Of a stretch of 64,000 nucleotides of DNA, positions 39,155-49,164 are shown piece after piece (the first letter of the stretch is position 1; every line of letters begins with the position of its first letter). The notes under the pieces are model-generated. The model saw only the letters and a list, made by a program, of their open reading frames with translations. It did no database searches and had not been told where the DNA came from. Location: NCBI RefSeq assembly GCF_025398175.1, contig NZ_CP099734.1, positions 682,001 to 746,000 on the forward strand. Direction: 5' to 3'. Origin of the DNA: Photobacterium sp. TY1-4. Its GTDB lineage: Bacteria; Pseudomonadota; Gammaproteobacteria; Enterobacterales; Vibrionaceae. The position numbers were made by a program, and so were the translations under genes.

Positions 39155-39961
39155 TCAGAGCGTTTGCTCTGACTGGCGCTGGGCAGAAATGATAAATGCC
39201 TGCGGGTAGCTGCCGGACTGGGCTTTATCCCGCTGGGCAATGGCTTCATCGCGGTCCACATAAGGACCGAGTCGCAGCCGGTAGACCTCAGCCGCCTCGG
39301 CTTTAACCATATCGACCGGGGTTGCAAAATCCTGTGCCAACTGTTTGGCCATGGCTTGTGCCCGGGCCGGGTCGGTGACGGCGGCCAGCTGAACGAAATA
39401 CACGTTCAGGTTGGCGCTTTGCCATTCATCGCTGTTGGCCGGCTTCGGCACCTGGATCAGCTCGATTCTGACCGGCGCAGTGCCGTGCTTCACCACATCC
39501 AGCTTAGTCGCGGCGGCCATGCTTAAGTCGATGATCCGGCCGTCATGGAACGGGCCGCGATCATTGACCCGGACCACGGCGGTTTTGCCGTTGCGGGTAT
39601 TGGTCACTTTGACATAACTTGGCAGCGGCAGGGTCTTATGGGCGGCTGTCATGGAATACATGTCATAAATTTCGCCGTTCGAGGTCTTGTGGCCGTGAAA
39701 CTTCTTGCCGTACCAGGAGGCAAATCCTTCCTCGCTGAACGGCTGGCGGGCATCGACGATCTGGTAGTCTTCGCCCCGCAGGGTGTAATTCTTGTTCCCG
39801 GCCAGGCTCAGCGGCTCGTAACGGGGTTGGGCATCTTCAATATGATCCAGGGTCGGCGATGACTCCGGGGCGGTATCGTCGGCCAGATCATAGCGCTTGT
39901 GATCGGAAACCGAGCTACAGCCCGCCAGGAGGAGAACAATGAAAACAGGAATTACGCGCAT
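39155..39961 (-). CDS. rlpA: Septal ring lytic transglycosylase-like lipoprotein RlpA
   Basis: A 268-residue outer-membrane lipoprotein. Lipobox 'LLLAGC' gives C15. A double-psi beta-barrel domain (about 75-165, 'GFASWYGKKFHGHKTSNGEIYDMYSMTAAHKTLPLPS') is followed by a C-terminal SPOR domain (about 187-262) that binds denuded septal glycan. In Pseudomonas RlpA is a lytic transglycosylase; activity elsewhere varies. Its start overlaps the mrdB stop by one nucleotide. Confidence 0.95.
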   Translation of the reverse strand: MRVIPVFIVLLLAGCSSVSDHKRYDLADDTAPESSPTLDHIEDAQPRYEPLSLAGNKNYTLRGEDYQIVDARQPFSEEGFASWYGKKFHGHKTSNGEIYDMYSMTAAHKTLPLPSYVKVTNTRNGKTAVVRVNDRGPFHDGRIIDLSMAAATKLDVVKHGTAPVRIELIQVPKPANSDEWQSANLNVYFVQLAAVTDPARAQAMAKQLAQDFATPVDMVKAEAAEVYRLRLGPYVDRDEAIAQRDKAQSGSYPQAFIISAQRQSEQTL

Positions 39962-41082
39962 TAGGTCGCCTTAGACAACATTTTTCTGTGAGTGTGGATA
40001 GACATCAGGATCCCGAATCCAGCCATCAGGGTGACCATGGAGGTCCCGCCGTAGCTGACCAGCGGCAGGGGCACCCCAACCACTGGTAACAGGCCGCTGA
40101 CCATGCCGATGTTTACGAAAATATAAACAAAGAAACTCAATACGACACTACCGGCCATCATCCGGCCGAAGGCGGTCTGGGCCCGGCTGGCCAGCAGCAG
40201 GCCGCGGCCGATAATGAACAGGTACAGGGCCAGCAGGCAGACGACGCCGATCAGGCCCCATTCTTCGGCGATCACGGCGAAGATAAAGTCGGTGTGGCGC
40301 TCGGGCAGAAATTCTAACTGGGACTGGGTGCCTTGCATCCAGCCTTTGCCGGCCAAGCCGCCAGAGCCGATGGCAATCTTGGACTGAATAATATGGTAGC
40401 CGGCCCCGAGTGGGTCGGATTCCGGGTTAAACAGGGTCAGTACCCGGGTGCGCTGATAGTCGTGCATCAAAAACAGCCACAGCACCGGGATAAAGGCGCC
40501 GAGCAGCACCGCGGCGGCCCCGATGATTTTCCAGCTGATCCCGGACAGGAACAACACGAAAATCCCGGAGGCGGCGATCAGGATCGAAGTGCCGAGATCC
40601 GGCTGCTTGGCAATCAGGATTGTCGGCACAAAAATCATGGTCAGCGCGATGATGATATTGCGAAAGCTCGGCGGCAGCGGCTGGTTGCCGATAAAGCGGG
40701 CAACCATCAACGGCACTGCCAGCTTGATCAGCTCCGAGGGCTGGAAACGGACAAAGCCCAGGTTGAGCCAGCGCTGGGCACCTTTGGAGACCTCCCCGAA
40801 GGCCAGGACCCCGATCAGCAGCAACAGTCCGACCCCGAACAGGTAGGGCGCCCAGGTTTCATAGTGGCGCGGCGCTATCTGGGCCAGGATGAACATCACG
40901 CCCAGCGACAGACACATTCGCACTGCCTGGCGTTCCATCATGGCCAGGTTTTGGCCACTGGCGCTGTACATGACGACCAGGGCAAAGCCCATCAGGGCCA
41001 GGATCCCCAGCAGCAGCGGCATATCCAGGTGTAAGCGATCACTCAGGGTACGTTGATTGCCGGTGGCAGCCATCACATTCAT
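39961..41082 (-). CDS. mrdB: Rod-shape peptidoglycan glycosyltransferase RodA
   Basis: A 373-residue SEDS-family polymerase with about ten membrane segments that makes glycan strands for side-wall growth with PBP2. Conserved '[13 protein letters not shown]'-type loop (here '[14 protein letters not shown]') and '[14 protein letters not shown]' with the catalytic Asp region are seen. It overlaps mrdA by 4 nt (ATGA), keeping partner proteins in step. Also named rodA. Confidence 0.97.
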   Translation of the reverse strand: MNVMAATGNQRTLSDRLHLDMPLLLGILALMGFALVVMYSASGQNLAMMERQAVRMCLSLGVMFILAQIAPRHYETWAPYLFGVGLLLLIGVLAFGEVSKGAQRWLNLGFVRFQPSELIKLAVPLMVARFIGNQPLPPSFRNIIIALTMIFVPTILIAKQPDLGTSILIAASGIFVLFLSGISWKIIGAAAVLLGAFIPVLWLFLMHDYQRTRVLTLFNPESDPLGAGYHIIQSKIAIGSGGLAGKGWMQGTQSQLEFLPERHTDFIFAVIAEEWGLIGVVCLLALYLFIIGRGLLLASRAQTAFGRMMAGSVVLSFFVYIFVNIGMVSGLLPVVGVPLPLVSYGGTSMVTLMAGFGILMSIHTHRKMLSKAT

Positions 41083-43034
41083 CGGTTTACCTCGACTAAC
41101 TTGGGATCGGTGACGGACAAGGGCGGCGTCGCGGGTTTGAGCAGCATATGGTCGAAAATTTTTCGCGCCACCGGGCCGCCGTTGGACGAGCCGCCCCCGG
41201 CGTTTTCCAGCACCATGGACACGACAACGCGCGGATCCTCATAAGGCGCGAAGGCGGTGAACAGGGCGTGGTCACGCAGGTGCTCTTCCAGTTCATCGGC
41301 GTTGTATTCTTCGTCTTCAGCCAGGCCGAACACCTGGGCCGAGCCGGATTTCCCCCCCGCTTTGTACTCGGCGCCGTAGAACGCACGCCGTGCGGTGCCG
41401 CGCTGGCCGAACAGGACCCGCAACATGCCGTCTTTGGCGATTTGCCAGTGCTTGGGGCTCACATTGTCAATGGGCGGATACTCATCGAAAATCGCCGGCA
41501 TTTCCGTTTCATTGTCGATGATATCTTTCAGCAGATGCGGGGCACGGACCACGCCGTTGTTGACCAGCACCGTGGTGGCCTTGGCGATTTGCATCGGTGT
41601 TGCGGTCCAGTAGCCCTGGCCGATCCCGACCGGGATGGTATCGCCCTGATACCACGGCTGGCGGAAACGGGCCTGCTTCCATTCGCGGGTCGGCATGTTG
41701 GCCTTGCTCTCTTCATGAATATCGATCCCGGTGTATTCACCGAAACCAAAGCGGCTCATCCACGACGACAGGCGATCAATCCCCATGTCGTAGGCAATCT
41801 GGTAGAAGAAGGTATCGACCGATTCCTCGATGGCCTTGTGAATACTCACCTTGCCGTGGCCCCAGCGGAGCCAGTCCCGGAACGGCCGGCTCTTGGAGTT
41901 CGGGATTTTCCAGTAACCGGGATCGTTGCGGGTGGTGCGTGGGGTGATCACCCCTTCGGTCAGGGCCGCGACCGCGATCATCGGTTTGACCGTCGATGCC
42001 GGCGGATAGATCCCGAGGGTGACCCGGTTGACCAGTGGACGGTTTTTATCGTGCAGCAGCGCCCGGTACGCTTTCCCGGAGATCCCGTGGACAAACAGGT
42101 TCGGGTCGTAGCTCGGACTGGAAACCATCGCCAGCACGGACGAGTCACGCGGATCCAGCACCACCACCGAGCCACGCTTGTGGCGGACGATCTCCTCGCC
42201 GGTATCCGGATCCTGTTTACGTTCGGTCAGCAGCTCCTGTACGTAGAGCTGAAGCTCGATATCCAGATTGAGGCGGATATCTTTGCCCGGGATCGGCGGC
42301 ACGTACTTCAGGGTCCGGATCACCCGGCCGCGGCTGTTGACTTCGACTTCCTGGTAACCGGATGTGCCGTGGAGCAGATCTTCGTAGTATTTTTCGACCC
42401 CCAGTTTGCCGATATCCCGGGTTGCCTTGTAATTGTTGAGTTTGTCGTCGTCTTCCAGACGGCGCAGATCCCGGTCGTTGATCTTGGCCACGTAACCCAG
42501 AACATGGGTCAGGGCTTCGCCGTACGGGTAGTAGCGTTTAAGGTACGCCTTGACCTCCACCCCGGGGAATTTGTGCTGGTTGACCGAAAACAGGGCCACC
42601 TGATGCTCGGTGAGCTGGCTCAGGACGGGGACGGACTTAAAGCGGCGGGTACGACGGCGCTCTTTCTGAAACCGCTCGATGTGCTCCTCGGTCAGTCCCA
42701 TCAGCGGCGTGAGCCGAGCAAACATGGCGTCGAGGTCCGGGACTTTCTCGGTGGTGATTTCCAGGGAATAGACCGGCCGGTTTTCGGCCAGCAGAATGCC
42801 GTTCCGATCGTAAATCAGGCCACGGTTGGGCGCGACCGGGACAATTTTGATCCGGTTGTCGTTGGAGCGGGTCTGGTAGTCGTCGTGCTGGCTGACCTGA
42901 ATGCGGTACAGGTTGGTGAGCAGCACGCCGACCAGCACGATGATGCCGGCAAATGAGACAAGAGCCCGGCGAAAAAACAATGCCGATTCAGCGCGATGGT
43001 CGCGGATCTGGGTTCGCTTTTGTCTCATTGGCAC
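41079..43034 (-). CDS. mrdA: Penicillin-binding protein 2
   Basis: A 651-residue class B transpeptidase that cross-links peptidoglycan in the elongasome. One N-terminal membrane helix (about 24-44), a pedestal domain and the transpeptidase domain with S347-T-V-K350 ('PPASTVKPM'), SVD near 405 and KSG near 548. It begins immediately after rlmH stops and overlaps mrdB by 4 nt, giving the usual rlmH-mrdA-mrdB order. Confidence 0.97.
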   Translation of the reverse strand: MPMRQKRTQIRDHRAESALFFRRALVSFAGIIVLVGVLLTNLYRIQVSQHDDYQTRSNDNRIKIVPVAPNRGLIYDRNGILLAENRPVYSLEITTEKVPDLDAMFARLTPLMGLTEEHIERFQKERRRTRRFKSVPVLSQLTEHQVALFSVNQHKFPGVEVKAYLKRYYPYGEALTHVLGYVAKINDRDLRRLEDDDKLNNYKATRDIGKLGVEKYYEDLLHGTSGYQEVEVNSRGRVIRTLKYVPPIPGKDIRLNLDIELQLYVQELLTERKQDPDTGEEIVRHKRGSVVVLDPRDSSVLAMVSSPSYDPNLFVHGISGKAYRALLHDKNRPLVNRVTLGIYPPASTVKPMIAVAALTEGVITPRTTRNDPGYWKIPNSKSRPFRDWLRWGHGKVSIHKAIEESVDTFFYQIAYDMGIDRLSSWMSRFGFGEYTGIDIHEESKANMPTREWKQARFRQPWYQGDTIPVGIGQGYWTATPMQIAKATTVLVNNGVVRAPHLLKDIIDNETEMPAIFDEYPPIDNVSPKHWQIAKDGMLRVLFGQRGTARRAFYGAEYKAGGKSGSAQVFGLAEDEEYNADELEEHLRDHALFTAFAPYEDPRVVVSMVLENAGGGSSNGGPVARKIFDHMLLKPATPPLSVTDPKLVEVNR

Positions 43035-43505
43035 CTATTCTCTGTGGTAAGGGTGATTGGCGGTGATACTCCACGCACGGTAGAGGCTTTCAGCCATTAC
43101 AATCCGTACCAGTGGATGCGGCAGGGTGAGCGGTGAAAGCGACCAGCTTTGTTCGGCAGCAGCTTTACAGGCCGGCGCCAGCCCTTCCGGACCGCCGATC
43201 AGAATAGACACGTCGCGTCCGTCCAGTTTCCAGCTTTCCAACTGGCCGGCCAGTTGGTCGGTATCCCAGCGTTTGCCCGGAATGTCCAGCGTGACAATGC
43301 GGTTGCCCTTGGCCACCGCAGCCAGCATGGCTTCGCCTTCTTTTTGCAAGATGCGTGCAATGTCGGCATTTTTACCGCGTTTTCCCGCCGGGATCTCAAT
43401 CAGTTCCAGGGGCATGTCTTTCGGGAAGCGGCGGCTGTATTCCTTATAGCCTTCCTCGACCCATTTCGGCATTTTGGTGCCAACCGCAATCAGTTGAAGC
43501 TTCAT
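43035..43505 (-). CDS. rlmH: 23S rRNA pseudouridine-1915 N3-methyltransferase
   Basis: A 156-residue SPOUT methyltransferase acting on assembled 70S ribosomes (E. coli 155). The SAM-binding 'LIGGPEGLA' knot loop and C-terminal '[20 protein letters not shown]' are diagnostic. The start at 43505 ('[13 protein letters not shown]') is 7 nt after the rsfS stop. Confidence 0.97.
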   Translation of the reverse strand: MKLQLIAVGTKMPKWVEEGYKEYSRRFPKDMPLELIEIPAGKRGKNADIARILQKEGEAMLAAVAKGNRIVTLDIPGKRWDTDQLAGQLESWKLDGRDVSILIGGPEGLAPACKAAAEQSWSLSPLTLPHPLVRIVMAESLYRAWSITANHPYHRE

Positions 43506-43512
43506 GGTGACG

Positions 43513-43830
43513 TTAGGCCCAAAGTTTCTCCAACTGGTACAGGTTGCGCGCATCTTCCTGCATGATGTGCAGGATCACGCTGCCCATGTCGACAATCACC
43601 CACTCGCCGTCTTCTTCGCCGCTGATGCCATACGGTGGGAAGTCGATCAGCTTGGATTCTTTGTTGACATGATCCGCAATCGAGTTGACGTGACGGTTGG
43701 ATGTCCCGGTGCAGACCACCATGAAATCGGTGATGCTGGATTTACCGCGTACGTCCAGGGTGACGATGTCCTGAGCCTTGATATCGTCAACTTTGTCAAC
43801 AATGAAATCGTGTAGTTCTTGTACCTGCAA
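43513..43830 (-). CDS. rsfS: Ribosome silencing factor
   Basis: A 105-residue protein that binds uL14 and blocks 30S/50S joining in starvation (E. coli RsfS/YbeB is the same length). '[33 protein letters not shown]' is typical. In E. coli nadD and cobC lie between holA and rsfS; here only 118 nt separate rsfS from holA and no nadD is present. Confidence 0.96.
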   Translation of the reverse strand: MQVQELHDFIVDKVDDIKAQDIVTLDVRGKSSITDFMVVCTGTSNRHVNSIADHVNKESKLIDFPPYGISGEEDGEWVIVDMGSVILHIMQEDARNLYQLEKLWA

Positions 43831-43948
43831 AGGAATCCCCTCATGTGAGTAACTGGTGTAATTTCTGTGGCTTCAGGCAGATCTGAGTCACAATTTAGCG
43901 GCGCAGTATAGCATGCACAACCCTGTTCGCGACAAGTTGGCAATAACT

Positions 43949-44986
43949 TTACATTTTTGGCGACGGCGTGTGCATGTGAGTGGCAATGCCGCACATTTCG
44001 GCACAGAGCGCCGCCAGCGCCGGCCAGGGCTGCGTCTCAAAATCAGTCTTGACCTGTACTTCAAGCATAGCCAGTTGCCGCAGGAGTCGGAGCAGGGTCT
44101 TGAGCGGCAAGCGGTGCAGGGCGCCGGTATACAGATCACGTCGGCTCTGCCACACCCGGAACTGCTCGAAAATGAGGTTGAGCGGTGTGCCTTTGCTTCC
44201 CATTTCCTGCATTTTATACAGTTGGGTCAGCTCACGCTGCAGGGTGCGTAGCAGAATCACGGCTTCCACGCCTTCGCCTTCAAGTTGACGCAGCACCCGC
44301 TGGCTGCGCTTGCTTTGGCCGGCCAGGAGGGCATCGACCAACTGGAACGGGGTGTAATGGTTGTGGCGGCTCAGAGCGTCTTCCAGGCGAACCACAGTCA
44401 GCGCGCCGTCCGGATAGAGCAGGACCAGCTTTTGCAGGCTTTGTGCCAGAGCCAGCAGGTTGCCTTCATGCCACTGGGCCAGCATTTGCACCGACTCATG
44501 ATCGGGCTTGAGGCCGAGCTGTTGGCAGCGGGCCTGGATAAACCGCGGCAGGTGGCGGGCATCCGGGGTATTACACGGCACGTACAGGCCGAGTGCCAGC
44601 AGCGACTTGAACCACTTGGTGCCTTCCTGCTTCTTGTTCAGCCGCGGACCGTGCATCAGCAGCAGGATATCCTCGTGCAAGGTGGCGATCACTTCCTGCA
44701 ACGCCTTGGTCTGGTTAGCGTTGAGGCCGGTCTCCGGCACCTCCAGCTCAATGATCTGCCGGGCCGAAAACAGGCTCATAGCCTGGGTACAGTCCAGCAC
44801 CTGGTTCCAGTCCAACTGGGCATCGATGGTGAATGCATGGCGCTCGTCAAATCCATGCGGCTGGGCGGCCTGGCGGATCTGCAACTGACACTCCTGTTTC
44901 AGCAACGGCTCGTTGCCAAACAGCAGGTAGGTTTGACGCAGCCCTTTGGCCAGCTGCTGCGTCAGTTGTTCCGGGTAGACTCTCAT
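43949..44986 (-). CDS. holA: DNA polymerase III subunit delta
   Basis: A 345-residue clamp-loader subunit (E. coli 343) that opens the beta sliding clamp. The N-terminal AAA+-like fold 'TYLLFGNEPLLKQECQLQIRQAA' and the middle 'NTPDARHLPRFIQARCQQLGL' segment match the family. The start overlaps lptE by 4 nt (ATGA). Confidence 0.95.
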   Translation of the reverse strand: MRVYPEQLTQQLAKGLRQTYLLFGNEPLLKQECQLQIRQAAQPHGFDERHAFTIDAQLDWNQVLDCTQAMSLFSARQIIELEVPETGLNANQTKALQEVIATLHEDILLLMHGPRLNKKQEGTKWFKSLLALGLYVPCNTPDARHLPRFIQARCQQLGLKPDHESVQMLAQWHEGNLLALAQSLQKLVLLYPDGALTVVRLEDALSRHNHYTPFQLVDALLAGQSKRSQRVLRQLEGEGVEAVILLRTLQRELTQLYKMQEMGSKGTPLNLIFEQFRVWQSRRDLYTGALHRLPLKTLLRLLRQLAMLEVQVKTDFETQPWPALAALCAEMCGIATHMHTPSPKM

Positions 44987-45585
44987 GGTGTGGCGGTACC
45001 TGGCTCGGTGATCTGTGTGGTGCTGCCGGCGCCGTCATTGAGCATGGCTTCGAGCTCAGCTTCTTCGAGTTTGTTGAATACTGCGGTCAGTCGGGCCAGC
45101 TGGCGCATGATCTGGCGCGCCGCCTGCTGGCGCATTTCATCTTCGATCATGTCGCGCTCGACGGATTTCGCCAGCGCCGTCAGCGGGTTGTCGAGGAACG
45201 TCCGGTTGACGCGGGTGGTGTAGGTTTGCGAGCCTTTCTCCGGCACCACGATGCTGTAGTTGACGGTATAGGTCAGCTCATACTCGGCCGCACGGCTGTT
45301 CTGGTACAGCGACAGGGTACGCTCGCCGACCGATTCGCTGATCAGGTGCAGGTTCGGGACGGTTTCTGACGGTGGGACGGCTTCAATCCCGTGCATTTCG
45401 AACTGGGATTCGACCTGGCGCTTGAGCTGGCCGTATTCGTCGAAACTGGTCAGGGAGAGTTTGGCGATGTCGTCCGGCAACATGTAGTTCCCGCGCAGGT
45501 GGAAGCCGCAGGAGGCCGTGGCCAGGGCCAGCAGGCTGACCAGAAGAAACCGGATGGTGTGTGTAAGGGAAAAGACAGCTTTCAC
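44983..45585 (-). CDS. lptE: LPS-assembly lipoprotein LptE
   Basis: A 200-residue outer-membrane lipoprotein that plugs LptD and helps place LPS on the cell surface. The lipobox 'ATASC' gives C26 followed by the family's 'GFHLRGNY'. The start is taken as GTG at 45585 ('MKAVFSLTHTIRF'), eight bases after 'ggag', because no ATG precedes the signal peptide and the longer open frame upstream is not signal-like. Confidence 0.93.
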   Translation of the reverse strand: MKAVFSLTHTIRFLLVSLLALATASCGFHLRGNYMLPDDIAKLSLTSFDEYGQLKRQVESQFEMHGIEAVPPSETVPNLHLISESVGERTLSLYQNSRAAEYELTYTVNYSIVVPEKGSQTYTTRVNRTFLDNPLTALAKSVERDMIEDEMRQQAARQIMRQLARLTAVFNKLEEAELEAMLNDGAGSTTQITEPGTATP

Positions 45586-45720
45586 CGTGTCTGCTCCATG
45601 AAAATTAAGTGGCAACGGACCGGTCTGGGATGTCAAACCGGTAAAATGAGGATGGACCGGTCGGGGCCATCCAGGGCCCCCGCCAGGCGGGGACCACTGG
45701 TTAGGCAAGAGGATATTGTT

Positions 45721-48294
45721 TTAGTTCGCAACAATATTCAGCAGTTTACCCGGAACATAGATGACCTTGCGGATCGTCTTGTCTTCGGTGAACTTGGTCA
45801 CGTTCTCATCGCTCAGCGCCAGTGCTTCGACCTGATCTTTGTCGGCATCAGCCGTGACCGTCAGTTTCGCACGCAGCTTGCCGTTGACCTGAACAATGAT
45901 CAGCTTCTCGTCTTCAACGAGCGCTTTCTCATCAGCAACCGGCCATTCGGCGCTGTCGACATTGTGCTCACCCAGGGCTTCCCACATGGTGAAACTGATG
46001 TGCGGGGTCATCGGGTACAGCATGCGAACAATCGCTTTCAGGGCTTCGTCCAGCAGGGCACGGTCTTGCGCGCTGTCCTGAGATGCTTTGGCCAGCTTGT
46101 TCATCAGCTCCATGATCGCCGCGATCGCGGTGTTGAAGGTCTGACGACGGCCGATATCATCGCTGACTTTGGCAATGGTCTTGTGAACGTCACGGCGCAG
46201 CGCTTTCTGATCAGAGCTCAGCGCGGCGACATCCAGGGCTTCCACAGCACCTTTTGACGTGTGCTCGTGTACCAGTTTCCAGACGCGTTTCAGGAAGCGG
46301 TTGGCCCCTTCTACGCCGGATTCCTGCCATTCCAGCGTCATGTCGGCCGGAGAAGCAAACATCATGAACAGGCGCACGGTGTCGGCACCGTACTTGTCGA
46401 CCATTTCCTGCGGGTCGATGCCGTTGTTTTTCGACTTCGACATTTTGGTCATGCCGGAGTGGACCACTTCGTTGCCGTCGTTATCGACGGCTTTGGTGAT
46501 GCGGCCTTTCTCGTCACGCTCGACGGTGACATCCGTCGGTGAGACCCAAATCTTGGCGCCTTTGTCGTTGTTGTAGTAGTAAGCATCGGCCAGCACCATG
46601 CCCTGGCACAGCAGCTGCTTGAACGGCTCGTCGCTGGTGACCATACCGCTGTCGCGCAGCAGTTTGTGGAAGAAGCGCGAGTACAGCAGGTGCATACAGG
46701 CATGTTCAATCCCGCCGATGTACTGGTCAACCGGCAGCCAGTAGTTGGCCGCATCAGAATCCAGCATCTCGTCTGCTTGTGGTGAGCAGTAACGCGCGTA
46801 GTACCAGGAAGACTCCATGAAGGTGTCGAAGGTATCGGTTTCACGCAGGGCAGGCTCGCCGTTGAACGTGGTTTCCGCCCAGGATTTGTCTGCCTTGATT
46901 GGGCTGGTGACGCCGTCCATGACCACATCTTCCGGCAGGATCACCGGCAGTTGGTCGGCTGGAACCGGATGCACTTCGCCGTCGGCGGTAGTCACCATCG
47001 GGATCGGTGCGCCCCAGTAACGCTGGCGGGAAACACCCCAGTCGCGCAGGCGGAAGTTGACGGTTTTCTTACCTTTGCCTTCGGCTTCCAGTTTGGCGGC
47101 AATCGCGTCGAATGCGTCCTGGAAGTTCAGGCCGTCGAATGCACCAGAATCGAACAGCACACCTTTCTCGGTGTAAGCGGCTTGCGAGATATCGAGGTCG
47201 CTGCCGTCTTCCGGCTTGATCACCGGGACAATGTCCAGGCCGTATTTGGTGGCGAATTCAAAGTCACGCTGGTCGTGGGCCGGAACGGCCATCACGGCGC
47301 CGGTGCCGTAGTCCATCAGGACGAAGTTCGCGACGTAAACCGGGACTTCACGGCCGTTTAGCGGGTGAATAGCGGTCAGGCCGGTCGCCATGCCTTTTTT
47401 CTCCATCGTCGCCAGCTCAGCTTCGGCAACTTTGGTGTTGCGGCACTCGTCGATAAACGCAGCCAGCTCCGGATTGTTCTCGGCCGCTTTTTCTGCCAGT
47501 GGGTGACCGGCAGCAATCCCCACATACGTCACGCCCATCAGGGTGTCCGGACGGGTGGTGTAGACTTCCAGATTGGAATGGCCTTTGACTTCAAAGCTCA
47601 GCTCAACCCCTTCAGAGCGGCCGATCCAGTTGCGCTGCATGGTTTTCACCATTTCAGGCCAGCCTTCCAGTGTGTCCAGATCGTCCAGCAGCTCCTGAGC
47701 GTATTCGGTGATCTTGATAAACCACTGCGGGATTTCTTTCTGCTCAACCGGGGTGTCACAGCGCCAGCAGCAGCCGTCTTCGACCTGCTCGTTGGCCAGC
47801 ACGGTCTGATCGTTCGGACACCAGTTCACGGAAGAGGTTTTCTTGTAAACCAGGCCCTTGTTGTACAGCTTGGTGAAAAACTCCTGCTCCCAGCGGTAGT
47901 ATTCCGGGGTACAAGTGGCGAACTCACGGTTCCAGTCGTAGCCGAAGCCCAGCAGTTTCAGCTGGTTCTTCATGTATTCGATGTTTTCGTAGGTCCATGG
48001 CGCCGGCGCGGTCTTGTTCTTCACCGCGGCATTCTCCGCCGGCAGACCGAAGGCATCCCAGCCGATTGGCTGCATCACGTTTTTGCCCTGCAGGCGCTGG
48101 TAACGGGAGATCACATCACCGATGGTGTAGTTGCGAACGTGACCCATGTGCAGTCGACCACTCGGGTACGGGAACATGGAGAGACAGTAGAATTTTTCTT
48201 TATTTGGGTCTTCACTTACAACAAAGGTCTTGTTGTTGTCCCAGTGTTCTTGAACTTTCTGTTCAATGTCCTGTGGGCGATATTGTTCTTGCAT
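45721..48294 (-). CDS. leuS: Leucyl-tRNA synthetase
   Basis: A class I synthetase charging tRNA-Leu. The HIGH motif is HMGH (49-52 in '[11 protein letters not shown]') and the KMSKS loop is in '[11 protein letters not shown]' (about 615). The CP1 editing domain lies between, including '[16 protein letters not shown]' and '[14 protein letters not shown]'. ATG at 48294 gives the usual '[15 protein letters not shown]' start; an ATG three codons earlier is possible. It heads a long minus-strand block. Thirteen tRNA-Leu genes lie 9 to 12 kb away. Confidence 0.98.
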   Translation of the reverse strand: MQEQYRPQDIEQKVQEHWDNNKTFVVSEDPNKEKFYCLSMFPYPSGRLHMGHVRNYTIGDVISRYQRLQGKNVMQPIGWDAFGLPAENAAVKNKTAPAPWTYENIEYMKNQLKLLGFGYDWNREFATCTPEYYRWEQEFFTKLYNKGLVYKKTSSVNWCPNDQTVLANEQVEDGCCWRCDTPVEQKEIPQWFIKITEYAQELLDDLDTLEGWPEMVKTMQRNWIGRSEGVELSFEVKGHSNLEVYTTRPDTLMGVTYVGIAAGHPLAEKAAENNPELAAFIDECRNTKVAEAELATMEKKGMATGLTAIHPLNGREVPVYVANFVLMDYGTGAVMAVPAHDQRDFEFATKYGLDIVPVIKPEDGSDLDISQAAYTEKGVLFDSGAFDGLNFQDAFDAIAAKLEAEGKGKKTVNFRLRDWGVSRQRYWGAPIPMVTTADGEVHPVPADQLPVILPEDVVMDGVTSPIKADKSWAETTFNGEPALRETDTFDTFMESSWYYARYCSPQADEMLDSDAANYWLPVDQYIGGIEHACMHLLYSRFFHKLLRDSGMVTSDEPFKQLLCQGMVLADAYYYNNDKGAKIWVSPTDVTVERDEKGRITKAVDNDGNEVVHSGMTKMSKSKNNGIDPQEMVDKYGADTVRLFMMFASPADMTLEWQESGVEGANRFLKRVWKLVHEHTSKGAVEALDVAALSSDQKALRRDVHKTIAKVSDDIGRRQTFNTAIAAIMELMNKLAKASQDSAQDRALLDEALKAIVRMLYPMTPHISFTMWEALGEHNVDSAEWPVADEKALVEDEKLIIVQVNGKLRAKLTVTADADKDQVEALALSDENVTKFTEDKTIRKVIYVPGKLLNIVAN

Positions 48295-48495
48295 CGATGA
48301 CATCCAGGATTTTGTGAGTTGAGTACAAACACATTCAATATAATCGACATAGAATAACCAAAGGGAGAGACGTCAACAATAGCTGAGGCCATTTCGGCCG
48401 GGAAATGTGGCGATTGTGCTGGTGTTGGCCGGTAAGGCCGGGTCAGTGTGGTCGTTGGTGCGGGTGTGCTGATGACGGTGAGTAGGAGGTGTTCG

Positions 48496-48978
48496 ATGGC
48501 GACACAGAAAAAGGACTATGAAGCCCTGCTGGAGCAAGTAACAGAAGCCCTGAAGCACAGCCCGGATGAGCTGAAGCACTGGGGCGAGGTCACGGCAAAA
48601 TACCGGGAAGCGGCGAGTGATATGACCAAAGATGAGCTGGCACTGATTTCGGCTTATCTGAAGCGGGACTTGCAGGAATTCGGTCAGAACGTCGAGGAGA
48701 GCCCGGCGCCGTTCAGTGAAAGTCCGTTTTACCAGGTGGTGAAGGAAACCATCTGGGAAGGACTGGCGGAGATCACTGATAAAACTCAGATCGAATGGCA
48801 TGAGATTATGGACGACCTGCAGCATCAGGGCGTGTACCAGGCCGGAGAAATCGTGGCGCTGGGAAATTTGGTGTGTGAAAAGTGCGGTCACCGGGAGTTG
48901 ATCACCCATGTGAAAAAAATTGAGCCTTGCCTCAAGTGCGGTCATACCCAGTTTACCCGCCAGCCCCTGTCTCCCTGA
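48496..48978 (+). CDS. ybeL: Zinc-ribbon protein YbeL (DUF1451)
   Basis: 160 residues: a helical N-terminal two thirds with 'YEALLEQVTEALK', then a C-terminal zinc ribbon with C-x2-C ... C-x2-C ('LVCEKCGHREL', 'EPCLKCGHTQF'). Function is unknown. ATG at 48496 follows a perfect 'aggagg'. It is divergent from leuS, its conserved location. Confidence 0.93.
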   Translation: MATQKKDYEALLEQVTEALKHSPDELKHWGEVTAKYREAASDMTKDELALISAYLKRDLQEFGQNVEESPAPFSESPFYQVVKETIWEGLAEITDKTQIEWHEIMDDLQHQGVYQAGEIVALGNLVCEKCGHRELITHVKKIEPCLKCGHTQFTRQPLSP

Positions 48979-49113
48979 CGCAACGGTGACGGCGGCATCA
49001 CGCTTGCGTTGGATTGCTGGCACAGGCTTCCGCTTAATTCTGGCCTGGGGGTTCGGGTTCGGCGTTTCGTTTGGGGCGCAACATTCGCTGAGCGATATCA
49101 CTTGCTCGAGCTA

Positions 49114-49144
49114 CAAAAAAGGCGAAGTAGGTACTTCGCCTTTG
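49114..49144. terminator. Bidirectional terminator ybeL / lnt
   Basis: The hairpin 'aaaggcgaagta' / 'tacttcgccttt' between convergent ybeL and lnt; A6 precedes it. Confidence 0.85.
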
Positions 49145-49164
49145 TCGTTTTCAGGGGGGGCCGG

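Noticed and set aside
41148..42956. A 602-codon plus-strand open frame
   Set aside because: It is antisense to mrdA, whose motifs are complete. The GC-rich codon pattern of the real gene creates a long opposite frame.
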